DNA of 64,000 nt from Fulvimarina manganoxydans (lineage in GTDB: Bacteria > Pseudomonadota > Alphaproteobacteria > Rhizobiales > Rhizobiaceae), in contig NZ_FWXR01000008.1 of NCBI RefSeq assembly GCF_900176465.1, forward strand, positions 62,001 to 126,000, in the 5' to 3' direction. The notes below the pieces were generated by a model that was given only the letters and a program-made list of their open reading frames with translations, had not been told where the DNA came from and made no database searches. Positions 42,462-50,252 of this stretch are shown piece after piece (position 1 is the stretch's first letter; each line of letters starts with the position of its first letter). The position numbers and the translations under genes were made by a program.

Positions 42462-44432
42462 TCAATCTGCGATCATGCCCTTCGACGCCGGCATGAGAAG
42501 GATGTCGGACGGGTTCGCCTCCGCGAGGTTTTCGAGGCCGGAACGGATCGCCGCGACGTCGGAACAGGCGCCGAGGTCGGAATAAGCCATGCCAAACGCG
42601 AGCGGCTCGGACGTCTCGTGCGAGCATCCTGCGAGGAGGATCGGCCTGCTGCGTGTATCGGGTCCGATCCGGTAGGAAGACGGCCAGAAAGAAAGGACGT
42701 CTCGCCCTTCCGAAGTCGGTCGGTCGAACGTCGCGACAGGCAACCGCCCCTCGTTGAGGACGGGCAGCGCCGGTCGCGAATTGAGGTCGGTGTTCGAAGG
42801 AACAAGAGCGTCCAGAAGCCCTCCCGTCGTCACCCGCGACCAGCCAAGAGGCTTCAGCAACGGCGTCAACGCATGCGGGTCCAGATCGGTCTGGAAGACG
42901 ATCGGCGTCGCCTGGTCTCCTCCGATCGTCAACCGATGCCGAGGCAGATCGCGCCATCCGCCGTTTTGCCAGTCGGCCTCGGTCATTTTCTTCGAGACGA
43001 GCACCGGCGCGTAGTTTTCGGTCCAGGTCGCATAGTCGCGCCAGAGGTGAAAGCCGTAGAAGCTGGTGAAGACGATCGCGAGCATGCCGGCAAGCGGCGC
43101 GAGTCGGATCGACCGGTCGCGGCGATGGGTCGTCAAGGCGAAGATCGTGGTCATCAGGAGGCCGAAACTGAGGCCCGCCGACACGTCGCTCAGCCAGTGC
43201 GCGCCGAGATACATGCGGCTGAAGGCGATCGTCAGGCCGCCAAGGATCGCGGCTCCGAACGTGACGACCCGGCCTGTGGGACGAAGCCGTGAAGCAATGA
43301 TCACGGCGAGGATGCCGAAGAAGGTCATCGATAGCGTCGCGTGGCCGCTCGGGAAGGAAAAGGATGAAACGCCGGTATAGAGATCCGTCGGCCGTGGGCG
43401 CTGGATTATACCTTTCACGAAATGGACGAAGGTCTCCGAGCCGATCATCGTCAGGGCCGCCGCGATCGCGACCCGGAAATGTCGCCGGAAGGCAAGCCAT
43501 GCGACGAGAGCGACCGTCAGTGCCGTGAGGACGAACCCGTCCGCCGCCATGGTGATCGCCGTGACGATGTCGGTGCCGGACTTCGTCCGCAATCCCTGAA
43601 GCAGGTTGTAGACAGCCGTGTCGGCGAGTTTCAGTTCCGGATCGAGAAGGAGATTGCTGAGGAGCAGAATGAAGACGCCTGCGGCGAGCGCCGCCAGAAC
43701 GAGCACAGCCGTACGGCCGACGATATTTGCCTCGTTCGACAGGAAGCGCACTTCCAGCCGAGCGAGCCATGTTTCGACGCTGGAGCGCCGTTCGATCCGG
43801 CTCTGACGCCATCCGGAGGCGAGCGGCGCGACGAAGCCGATCAGGATCTTTCCAAGATACCAGGCGATCAGCAGGAGAAGCACGCCACCCGCCGCCAGGA
43901 TCGCGAGGCGCGGATCGAGGGAATGGATGCGGGCCAGCCCGAGACCGACCCCGGCGGCCGGTATTAGATGGGCGGCCGCCCATGCAAAGGCCGAAACGAC
44001 GTTGACCGTGGCAAAGCGCGGAATGCTCATGCCTGCCATCCCGGCAATCCCGGGGACGATGGCCTTCACACCGGGCACGAAGCGGCCGAGGAAGACGCTC
44101 TTGCCGCCATGGCGGTGAAAGAAGGCCTCACCCTTGTCGATCAGCGCACCGTAGCGCTTGAAGGGCCCGAGGCCGCGAAGGCGATCCCGGTAGTGATGGC
44201 CGATCCAGTAGGACAGCGCGTCGCCCGCGACAGCGCCGGCGGCCGCAACGCCGAGAACGGGCAGGAAAGGCAGCTTGCCCGCCCCGATCATCGCGCCGAC
44301 AGCGACGAGCACGACGGTGCTCGGCACGAAGAGACCGACGACGAAGAGCGCCTCTCCCATACAGACGAGGAACAGGAAAACGTAGGCCAGCGCGAAGTGC
44401 TGATCGACGAGGTTCAGAAGCGTCTGGGTCAT
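42462..44432 (-). CDS. DedA-PAP2-LssY three-domain membrane protein
   Basis: A 656-residue fusion. Residues about 1-200 are DedA (GLFVPSTVVLVAVGAMIGAG, GRFVPGVKAIVPGIAGMAGM). Residues about 240-450 form a PAP2 phosphatase (KGIIQRPRPTDL, SSFSFPSGHATLSM, SRMYLGAHWLSDVSAG). The last 200 residues are an LssY-type soluble domain (PIVFQTDLDPHALTPLLKPL, RDVLSFWPSSYRIGP). The fusion couples a lipid-carrier flippase-like unit to a lipid phosphatase and a periplasmic or cytosolic LssY part of unknown role. ATG 44432 was chosen on family length; a longer reading would cross the operator site at 44504. Confidence 0.85.
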   Translation of the reverse strand: MTQTLLNLVDQHFALAYVFLFLVCMGEALFVVGLFVPSTVVLVAVGAMIGAGKLPFLPVLGVAAAGAVAGDALSYWIGHHYRDRLRGLGPFKRYGALIDKGEAFFHRHGGKSVFLGRFVPGVKAIVPGIAGMAGMSIPRFATVNVVSAFAWAAAHLIPAAGVGLGLARIHSLDPRLAILAAGGVLLLLIAWYLGKILIGFVAPLASGWRQSRIERRSSVETWLARLEVRFLSNEANIVGRTAVLVLAALAAGVFILLLSNLLLDPELKLADTAVYNLLQGLRTKSGTDIVTAITMAADGFVLTALTVALVAWLAFRRHFRVAIAAALTMIGSETFVHFVKGIIQRPRPTDLYTGVSSFSFPSGHATLSMTFFGILAVIIASRLRPTGRVVTFGAAILGGLTIAFSRMYLGAHWLSDVSAGLSFGLLMTTIFALTTHRRDRSIRLAPLAGMLAIVFTSFYGFHLWRDYATWTENYAPVLVSKKMTEADWQNGGWRDLPRHRLTIGGDQATPIVFQTDLDPHALTPLLKPLGWSRVTTGGLLDALVPSNTDLNSRPALPVLNEGRLPVATFDRPTSEGRDVLSFWPSSYRIGPDTRSRPILLAGCSHETSEPLAFGMAYSDLGACSDVAAIRSGLENLAEANPSDILLMPASKGMIAD

Positions 44433-44503
44433 CGGGAGGGCTCGGAGCGGCAGAAATGATTGCCATGCTCTACGGGCCGAAGCTTCGTGCCGGATTTCTC
44501 GAA

Positions 44504-44521
44504 CTATACGCTTCGGTATAG
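44504..44521 (-). promoter_or_regulatory. regulon operator site, upstream of DedA-PAP2-LssY gene
   Basis: CTATAC-GCTTCG-GTATAG, a perfect match with 6-bp arms, 72 bases before the start codon and just downstream of the COG4705 terminator. Confidence 0.75.
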
Positions 44522-44534
44522 GAGGCCGGATCAT

Positions 44535-44568
44535 GCAAAAGGACCCGGGGCGAGCCTGCCCCGAGTCC
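44535..44568 (-). terminator. intrinsic terminator of COG4705 gene 1
   Basis: On the minus strand, GGACTCGGGGC-AGGCTC-GCCCCGGGTCC with an internal mismatch, followed by TTTT. It separates the COG4705 gene from the DedA-PAP2-LssY operator. Confidence 0.75.
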
Positions 44569-44614
44569 CACTTTTCCCGCCGCGACCGCTACAGTCGCAG
44601 AATCTGCCGTTCGT

Positions 44615-45421
44615 TTACTCTCCTGCCCGAGCTTCCAGGCGCTCGAGCGTACCCGGATCGTTCCGGTCGTCTTTCCTGCGGGAAAGATATTCCGAAACGA
44701 CGAGGACGCCGGCAAGAAGCGCGAGCGTGATCAGCGAGGCGGTACCCCTCGGCAGGTTGAAACCGCCGTGATCAAGAGGCTTGGTCAGAAGATCGCCGAA
44801 GGTCGCGCCGAACGGGCGCGTGAAGATGAAGGCGATCCAGAACAGGAGCACGTGGCTGATGCGGGTGCCGTAATGCAGTGCGACGACGACGCCGATGACG
44901 GCGGCCGTGACGAGCGCGCCCTGAACGTACGAAAGGCCGGCATTGTCGGTCAGCCAGTCGCCGAAGGCGGTGCCGAGGCTGTTCGAGAAGACTATGGCGA
45001 TCCAGTAGAAGGTCTCGGCATCCTTGCGGCGGATCGGATAGACCGAGAGATCACGGTCCCGCCAGTACCAGATGGCGAGTGTGACAGCGAGGCCCGCGAC
45101 GAGGATCAGCGATCCGGTCGCGTAGCCGAGGCCGAACGACCGGTCCATCATGTCGGAGACTTCGGTGCCGGCGGTCGTCGTCGCGATGATCGCCGCCCAG
45201 AAGAGAGCCGGGTGGTAGCGATCGAAGCGGATCTGGGCGACGAGGAGCGCGATCAGGATCGCGAAGGTGACACCGAAACCGACATAGTAGCCGAGATTGA
45301 GCGTCATCGAGATGAAGTCGCCGGCGGTCTCGCCGAGCGTGGTCGCGAGGATCTTCATGATCCAGAATGCCAGCGTGACCTGAGCGACCTTGCTCGCGGT
45401 CGAAGTGAGTTTGTCCGTCAT
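44615..45421 (-). CDS. COG4705-family membrane protein (copy 1)
   Basis: A 268-residue protein with about eight helices arranged as four repeats. Each repeat has a Gly-Thr/Glu-x3-Asp core: LATTLGETAGDFISM, TTTAGTEVSDMMDR, SNSLGTAFGDWLTD and TRPFGATFGDLLTK, the last followed by DHGGFNLPRG. The family has no established function and is often seen near two-component systems and metal or acid stress genes. A second copy lies at 49357-50151. It carries an operator site 92 bases upstream. Confidence 0.8.
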   Translation of the reverse strand: MTDKLTSTASKVAQVTLAFWIMKILATTLGETAGDFISMTLNLGYYVGFGVTFAILIALLVAQIRFDRYHPALFWAAIIATTTAGTEVSDMMDRSFGLGYATGSLILVAGLAVTLAIWYWRDRDLSVYPIRRKDAETFYWIAIVFSNSLGTAFGDWLTDNAGLSYVQGALVTAAVIGVVVALHYGTRISHVLLFWIAFIFTRPFGATFGDLLTKPLDHGGFNLPRGTASLITLALLAGVLVVSEYLSRRKDDRNDPGTLERLEARAGE

Positions 45422-45512
45422 CGGGAGAAGCTTTCCAGAGGTTGACGATTCCGGCTCGAAGTCCGGTTCGCGTCCTCTGTAGGACCCGTCTTTCGCGGTG
45501 CGATGGAGCGGA

Positions 45513-45530
45513 GAATACGCTTCGGTAATG
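45513..45530 (-). promoter_or_regulatory. regulon operator site, upstream of COG4705 gene 1
   Basis: GAATAC-GCTTCG-GTAATG: weaker arms, but the spacer GCTTCG is identical to the perfect site at 44504. Confidence 0.55.
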
Positions 45531-45546
45531 TGAGTGATCGGTCACG

Positions 45547-45578
45547 AAAACGCCCTCGCGAGAGTTCGCGAGGGCGTC
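45547..45578 (-). terminator. intrinsic terminator of the PepSY gene
   Basis: Perfect 11-bp stem CGCCCTCGCGA/TCGCGAGGGCG with a 4-base loop; on the minus strand followed by TTTTCG. Confidence 0.85.
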
Positions 45579-45615
45579 CTTCCGATCGGAGAGGCCTGGA
45601 GGTCGTCTTTTCCAA

Positions 45616-45999
45616 TCAGTCGGCCATCTCGCCGTCTTCGGCTTCTTCTCCCTGATCGTTCGCCTCGGTCTCGTTCTCGTCGGAGGCGTTCTGGTCGACC
45701 TGGCCGGACTTGATGTCGACCATGACGGTCTTCACCGATCCGTCGGACTGCGCGAGTTCGATTTCCCAGGCATTGTCGGCCTTCTCGTCGGAAATCGTCG
45801 CGTCGAAGGCCTTGCCGCCGACAGCGGCCTCGGCCTTGCCGATGGCGTCCGTCAACGTGACGGTCGCGGACATCGCCTTCTGCGTCTCGGCCTGATCGGT
45901 CTCGCCCTTGCCGTTGTCGGCCGCGAAGGCCGTGCTTCCGGCGGCCAGGATCGCGGCCATTCCAAGGGCGGCGGCGGTGATGCGGTTGCGGTTCTTCAT
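45616..45999 (-). CDS. exported PepSY-domain protein
   Basis: A 127-residue protein: signal peptide (to AFA-AD), then one PepSY domain (TLTDAIGKAEAAVGGKAFDA, DNAWEIELAQSDGSVKTVMV, DIKSGQV) and a very acidic tail (ASDENETEANDQGEEAEDGE). PepSY domains bind peptides or inhibit proteases, and PepSY proteins are recurring targets of PhoP/PmrA-like regulators. The acidic tail could bind cations. AAAGGAAATCCC precedes ATG 45999. Own operator and own terminator. Confidence 0.85.
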   Translation of the reverse strand: MKNRNRITAAALGMAAILAAGSTAFAADNGKGETDQAETQKAMSATVTLTDAIGKAEAAVGGKAFDATISDEKADNAWEIELAQSDGSVKTVMVDIKSGQVDQNASDENETEANDQGEEAEDGEMAD

Positions 46000-46082
46000 G
46001 GGATTTCCTTTCGTTGATGGAGCCGTTTCGTTGTGGCTCGAAAGGAAGATGAGGGGCGTAGATGACGTCAAAAGCTCCGAGA

Positions 46083-46100
46083 CTATACGGCTGCGTATAG
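46083..46100 (-). promoter_or_regulatory. regulon operator site, upstream of the PepSY gene
   Basis: CTATAC-GGCTGC-GTATAG, perfect arms, 84 bases before the start. Confidence 0.75.
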
Positions 46101-46122
46101 CGGCATGCCGTGGCGAAGCCTG

Positions 46123-46159
46123 AAAACGACAAACGGCCGCTCGAAGGCGGCCGGTTGTC
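46123..46159 (-). terminator. intrinsic terminator of the first VPG-motif gene
   Basis: On the minus strand, GACAACCGGCCGC-CTTCGA-GCGGCCGTTTGTC (one mismatch) followed by GTTTTC. Confidence 0.7.
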
Positions 46160-46192
46160 ATCATGAAAAGGCTGAGTTCGAAGGACGGGAAC

Positions 46193-46558
46193 TCACTTGT
46201 AGTTCGAGGTCGAACCATCTCCGGGTACATAGGTTTCCTGGTCGGCGTCCGTCGCCATCCCCGACTGGGGAGTCTGGCCGGCAACGCTTTCACGGACGGC
46301 TGAGGCGTTGTTGTCCATCATGGATTCATCGCCTGGCACCAAAGTCTTCATCGTATCGCGAGGAGCGTCGGTGGCGGAACCCGGCTGTTCGGCGACATCG
46401 GTCCGGGCTTCGTCGGTCGTCGCCTTGCTGGAAGCGCTGTCACCCGGGACCACGACGAAGTTGTCATCGGCGGCATAGGAAGGGGTCACGACGCCGAGCG
46501 AAGTCGAAAGAGCGGCAGCAGCGAGCAGGGCGACGAAGGTCTTGTTCAGGGCGTTCAT
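46193..46558 (-). CDS. small exported VPG-motif protein (copy 1)
   Basis: A 121-residue secreted or periplasmic protein: signal peptide (to SYA-AD), then DDNFVVVPGDSASSKATTDE. The VPGD motif recurs at MKTLVPGDESM and at the end (ETYVPGDGST). The remainder is Ser/Thr/Asp-rich and probably disordered. It shares the ADDNFV-VPG block and the later LVPGD block with the 99-residue protein encoded next to it, so the two arose by duplication. No known family. AAGGA lies 9 bases before ATG 46558. Confidence 0.65.
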   Translation of the reverse strand: MNALNKTFVALLAAAALSTSLGVVTPSYAADDNFVVVPGDSASSKATTDEARTDVAEQPGSATDAPRDTMKTLVPGDESMMDNNASAVRESVAGQTPQSGMATDADQETYVPGDGSTSNYK

Positions 46559-46639
46559 GGTCATGATCCTTGATCGAGGTTGCGCCGGTTTGGCTGAAAC
46601 CGAAACTATGCACGTCAGATTGCCCGTTCTTTTCGGAAG

Positions 46640-46657
46640 GACTACGTTTTTGTATAG
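46640..46657 (-). promoter_or_regulatory. regulon operator site, upstream of VPG gene 1
   Basis: GACTAC-GTTTTT-GTATAG; the GTATAG half is exact. Lies 82 bases before the start. Confidence 0.6.
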
Positions 46658-46689
46658 TTTTAATTGGTCCATCCGCAGTATCGACGAGA

Positions 46690-46726
46690 AAACAGAGAGG
46701 GCCGCCAGATCAGATCCGGCGGCCCA
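46690..46726 (-). terminator. intrinsic terminator of VPG gene 2
   Basis: Perfect 8-bp stem GGGCCGCC/GGCGGCCC; on the minus strand followed by TCTCTGTTTTC. Confidence 0.7.
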
Positions 46727-46751
46727 AAAGAATGATCGTCGAGGCGATCGA

Positions 46752-47051
46752 TTATCCGCGAGCGATATGTTCACGAACCACCTGTGCCTGATGATCGCGA
46801 AGCGACTGGTCGCCGGGCACCAGGGTACGGTGACGGACAGGCGTCGCATGCGCGAACCAGGAGCCGTGTTCCGCGATGTCCATCCGGGTGTCCTCGGCGA
46901 CCTGCTTCGCGCTCGCGTCCGAACCCGGCACCATCACGAAATTGTCGTCGGCCGTGCGCTGGGCCGCATTCGCGGCGCCGGTGCCTGCGAAGCCGCCCAT
47001 GATCGAGGCGACGGCCACAGCGGCGAAGGCAGTCTTCCTGAAGGCGTTCAT
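46752..47051 (-). CDS. small exported VPG-motif protein (copy 2)
   Basis: A 99-residue protein: signal peptide (to ANA-AQ), then [20 protein letters not shown] and [20 protein letters not shown]. Related to the 121-residue neighbour in the positions of ADDNFV, VPG and LVPGD. No clear operator site is seen upstream, unlike copy 1. Function is unknown. Confidence 0.62.
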   Translation of the reverse strand: MNAFRKTAFAAVAVASIMGGFAGTGAANAAQRTADDNFVMVPGSDASAKQVAEDTRMDIAEHGSWFAHATPVRHRTLVPGDQSLRDHQAQVVREHIARG

Positions 47052-47104
47052 TGTCTTTCTCCGTGGGATCGGGTTTTCGTTTTAACGAGCCGTCCCTCAA
47101 GCTC

Positions 47105-47574
47105 ATGAGATCAAGATGGGAGCGGAAGATTGCCGTATCCGGGACGGAAGATTGTGGTTTCGTGATCTTGCGGAAGCGCCTCTCGATCCTCGCCGATCGG
47201 CTGAAGGCTGTGGCGACGTGGCTGAAGCGGGACGTCGTCGTCCTGTGGCTGGCGGCTCGTGATCCCGAAACGCCCCTGGCCGCCCGTTTGGTCGCATTCC
47301 TGACGACGGCCTATGCCCTGTCGCCCGTCGATCTGATCCTGGACTTTATTCCGCTCCTCGGGCTCCTCGATGATCTCGTTCTCGTCCCGGCTGGGATCTA
47401 GCTCGCTCTTCGGCTGATCCCGAAGACACAGATCTCGAGGCTGCGACGGCAGGCGGAAGCCATCGGACGTCGGCCGAAGAGCCGGCTCGGGCTCGTTCTT
47501 GTCGTCGCCATCTGGATGTCGGGGCTCGCGCTGGTCCCCTACGCAGCCCGGAGCCGATTGTTCACCGCCATGTA
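47105..47574 (+). pseudogene. DUF1232 (YkvA-like) protein with a nonsense codon
   Basis: The frame carries [60 protein letters not shown] and VLVPAGI, then TAG at 47399, then continues in the same frame as LALRLIPKTQISRLRRQAEA to a TAA at 47574. The family has GIWLALRLIP here, so the TAG most likely replaces a Trp TGG. The start is uncertain (ATG 47105 or GTG 47161). Function of the family is unknown. Confidence 0.75.
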
Positions 47575-47996
47575 ACGAACCATGCGCCGATGGCGATGAG
47601 TGCGACGCCGAGCCAATTGACAGGAGCGAGCCGCTCGCCGAGGAAGAGAACGCCGAAGACGGCGACGAGGACGACGGAGAGTTTGTCGAGCGGTGCGACG
47701 CGCGCCGCATCGCCGAGCTTCAGGGCCCGGAAGTAGCAGAGCCAGGAAGCGCCTGTCGCAAATCCCGAAAGGATAAGGAAAACCAGAGAGCGACCTGGAA
47801 GCGAAGTCAGCGGGCGCCACTGTTTCGTGACCGCGACGATGCCGGACAGAAGGACCACGACGACAAGCGTGCGGATAAGCGTCGCGAGATCCGACGGGAT
47901 GTCGGACACCCCGACCTTCGCCAGGATCGCGGTCGCGGCTGCGAACACCGCCGCCATGAGCGCCCAGAACTGCCAAGCCGTCGAGAATGCGCTCAT
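47562..47996 (-). CDS. EamA-family single-domain transporter
   Basis: A 144-residue protein with five helices, one EamA unit: FWALMAAVFAAATAILAKVG, LATLIRTLVVVVLLSGIVAV, GFATGASWLCYFRALKLGDA, VAPLDKLSVVLVAVFGVLFL and NWLGVALIAIGAWFV. Single-unit members work as dimers and export small metabolites; the substrate is unknown. It is convergent with the DUF1232 remnant by a 13-base overlap. Confidence 0.82.
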   Translation of the reverse strand: MSAFSTAWQFWALMAAVFAAATAILAKVGVSDIPSDLATLIRTLVVVVLLSGIVAVTKQWRPLTSLPGRSLVFLILSGFATGASWLCYFRALKLGDAARVAPLDKLSVVLVAVFGVLFLGERLAPVNWLGVALIAIGAWFVTWR

Positions 47997-48021
47997 CGTG
48001 ACCGGTTCCTGCTGCAAAATC

Positions 48022-49275
48022 TCAATCGCGAAGCCTGTATCGCACGACTTCTTCCGAAAGGAGATGATTTCGAGGTGTCACGGTCTCTCGCGAGACCTCC
48101 TCTACGTCCTCGCGAAGCGGGTGTGCAAATCCTGCGGGTGCGACGATCTCGGCCTCACCGGCCAGTGAACAGAGGCGGGACGCCAGGTTCACCGTGCGAC
48201 CGAGAACCGTGAAGTCGGCTCTCTCGCTCGTGCCGACTGCCGTCGCGACGACCTCGCCCTGGTAGAGTCCGACGCCGGGACGTCTTTCAAGATCGCGACA
48301 TGCGCGAATGCATGCGAGGGCGGCATCGAAGGCGTGAGCGACGGCATCTGGCTGCCTGAAGACCGCAAGTACCCCGTCGCCGATAATCTTGTCGATTTCT
48401 CCGCCGTTCCCGGAAACGACGGTCGCGGTCCGCGTCACGAATGCGTCGATCAATTCGGCGACGTCTTGCGTGTCGTTCGTGTCCGCGAAGCCGGAGAAGT
48501 CGCGGAGGTCGGCGAACAGGACGACGGCATCGAACCGTTCCGTTTTGGTGGATGTGCCGAGAGCGTCCCGAACCGCCGCCACGGGAAGAAAACTCCGCAG
48601 GCGGTCGTGAACGCGACCGACATAACGCGCCTGGGCATCGATCCGCTTCTGCGCACGAATGACAACGAGCGCCATCGTCACGACGACGAGCACGATTACG
48701 GATGCGAAGACCGTCGCCCAGGTGCCCGCCGAGCGGAGGATCGAGGCCTCGAGCGATGTCGCCGGACGTGTCGCGGCAATCAGTGTGGCAAGTTCACTGG
48801 TTTGCGGCTCGACCGTCCCGATGGAAGTCCATGTGTTCGGAATGATCAGATCTTCGACGAGGAGCGGCCCCGCTTCCTCGATCTCGTGTCTCAGACCCGT
48901 CAGATCCGGATCGCGGCAACCCGCCCGCTCGTCGACGCGAACCGTGTATGCTCGCGCGGGAGTGACGACCGAGAGGCATGTAAGCCCCAGTTCGACGGCT
49001 TCGCGCTTCAGTTCGGCCAGCATCCGCGGCGTCGGCTCCGGTTCGATCGTACCGTTCGGCGAACGTGGAACGATCGTGCGGACGAGGCGCACGTCCGATT
49101 GAGCAAAGAGGGATTCGGAACTCGCCGACATGCCGGCGATCATCGTCACACCGAGGCCGAAACCGCCGATGACCAGCAACGGCAGGAGGACGAACCCGAA
49201 AATTCTGAGAAGCGGAAAGGACGTGCCGATTTTCTCGGAGGACTCGGAGGTGTCGGGCGTCAAACTGAATGTCAC
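48022..49275 (-). CDS. membrane adenylate/guanylate cyclase, class III
   Basis: A 417-residue protein: a cytoplasmic N-terminus, helix (FGFVLLPLLVIGGFGLGVTM), a periplasmic sensor part of about 130 residues with two Cys (GLTCLSV, AGCRDPDL), a second helix (WATVFASVIVLVVVTMALVV), then a class III catalytic domain (VVLFADLRDFSGFAD near 255, IDKIIGDGVLAVFR near 300, GEVVATAVGTSERADFTVLG, RTVNLASRL). The metal Asp pair and transition-state Asn/Arg region are present. It should make cAMP in response to an external signal. Not preceded by an operator site. Confidence 0.9.
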   Translation of the reverse strand: MTFSLTPDTSESSEKIGTSFPLLRIFGFVLLPLLVIGGFGLGVTMIAGMSASSESLFAQSDVRLVRTIVPRSPNGTIEPEPTPRMLAELKREAVELGLTCLSVVTPARAYTVRVDERAGCRDPDLTGLRHEIEEAGPLLVEDLIIPNTWTSIGTVEPQTSELATLIAATRPATSLEASILRSAGTWATVFASVIVLVVVTMALVVIRAQKRIDAQARYVGRVHDRLRSFLPVAAVRDALGTSTKTERFDAVVLFADLRDFSGFADTNDTQDVAELIDAFVTRTATVVSGNGGEIDKIIGDGVLAVFRQPDAVAHAFDAALACIRACRDLERRPGVGLYQGEVVATAVGTSERADFTVLGRTVNLASRLCSLAGEAEIVAPAGFAHPLREDVEEVSRETVTPRNHLLSEEVVRYRLRD

Positions 49276-49287
49276 GGGATCCCTCCA

Positions 49288-49326
49288 GGAAAGGAAACGG
49301 GACGCGCGTTGCTCGCACGTCCCGTG
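49288..49326 (-). terminator. intrinsic terminator of COG4705 gene 2
   Basis: On the minus strand, ACGGGACG/CGTCCCGT 8-bp stem (13-base loop) followed by TTCCTTTCC. It isolates the cyclase from the upstream gene. Confidence 0.65.
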
Positions 49327-49356
49327 GAGTACCAGTCGGGGAAGATCCAGTCGCCT

Positions 49357-50151
49357 TCAGACCGAAAGGCTCGGCGTGGCGCTTTCCTCGATCTTGTCCT
49401 TCTTCGTCACGGTCAGATAGGTGACGAGACCGGCGATGGTGACGAGGAAGAGAACGCTGGTCCCGGTTGTGCCGAGGCCGAGGCCACCGTGGTTCGTCGG
49501 CTGCGACAGAAGATCGCCCATCGAAGCGCCGAACGGACGGGTCAGGATGTAGGCGACCCAGAAGGTCAGCACGGCGCCGCCGCCGAAACGGTAGGCGGCG
49601 TAGACACAAGCGATCAGAGCACCGAAGATCAACGCCGAGACACCGTAGCCGAGGCCGAAGTGCTCTGCGATCAGATCGCCGGCGGACGTGCCGAGCGCGA
49701 AAGTGAAGAGGATCGCGGCCCAGTAGAAGAGTTCGCGCTTGCGCGTGAAGATCGAATGGATCGAAAGCGTCCGCTCGCTGGCGTACCAGGCGAGGAACGT
49801 GACGGCGAGGCCGATCGAGAAGGCGATCGTGGTCGTGACGAGGCTGATGCCGAGATCGTCGACCATGTAATCGGAGATCAGCGTTCCGACGATCGAAACG
49901 AACACGACGACGAGCCAGTAGCTGGTCGCGACGTATTCGCGAAGCTTCAGTTGGTAGGCGATAACCGCGACGAGAAGAGCGCTCATGATGAGCGAGGTGA
50001 CGACGAGGCCGAGGCCGACATTGAAGATGAGAAAATCGGCGGCGGTCTCGCCGACCGTCGTCGCCATGATCTTGATCACCCAGAAGGCGAGCGTGATCTG
50101 GGGGACTTTGCAGAGTAGGGTTTCGGTCAGGGCCGATTGGTTCGAGTTCAT
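49357..50151 (-). CDS. COG4705-family membrane protein (copy 2)
   Basis: A 264-residue paralogue of the protein at 44615-45421 with the same four-repeat plan: MATTVGETAADFLIF, VSIVGTLISDYMVD, TFALGTSAGDLIAE and TRPFGASMGDLLSQPTNHGG. The first repeat (ITLAFWVIKIMATTVGETAA) and the last are the most alike between copies. Starts at ATG 50151. The operator site 84 bases upstream overlaps the end of the histidine-kinase gene, so it can be made separately from the regulator operon. Confidence 0.8.
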   Translation of the reverse strand: MNSNQSALTETLLCKVPQITLAFWVIKIMATTVGETAADFLIFNVGLGLVVTSLIMSALLVAVIAYQLKLREYVATSYWLVVVFVSIVGTLISDYMVDDLGISLVTTTIAFSIGLAVTFLAWYASERTLSIHSIFTRKRELFYWAAILFTFALGTSAGDLIAEHFGLGYGVSALIFGALIACVYAAYRFGGGAVLTFWVAYILTRPFGASMGDLLSQPTNHGGLGLGTTGTSVLFLVTIAGLVTYLTVTKKDKIEESATPSLSV

Positions 50152-50234
50152 TCCGGGGCTCCAAGGGAAAATCGCCGCTTCCTGCGGCATATCCGATGGC
50201 TTAGGTGACCCGTATTGCGGTCGCTTCTCTCCGG

Positions 50235-50252
50235 CTATACCGTTTCGTAATT
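50235..50252 (-). promoter_or_regulatory. regulon operator site inside the end of the kinase gene
   Basis: CTATAC-CGTTTC-GTAATT. Its first three bases are the complement of the kinase stop codon (TAG), so the site overlaps the last five sense codons plus the stop. It lies 84 bases before COG4705 gene 2. Confidence 0.65.

Noticed and set aside
42256-43983. 575-codon minus-strand frame
   Set aside because: Same strand but another frame inside the DedA-PAP2-LssY gene; Arg-rich, no motifs.
48334-50118. 594-codon open frame on the plus strand
   Set aside because: Antisense to the cyclase and COG4705 genes, which have strong family motifs; the reading is low-complexity, rich in Arg, Asp and Gly, as expected for an antisense frame in GC-rich DNA.
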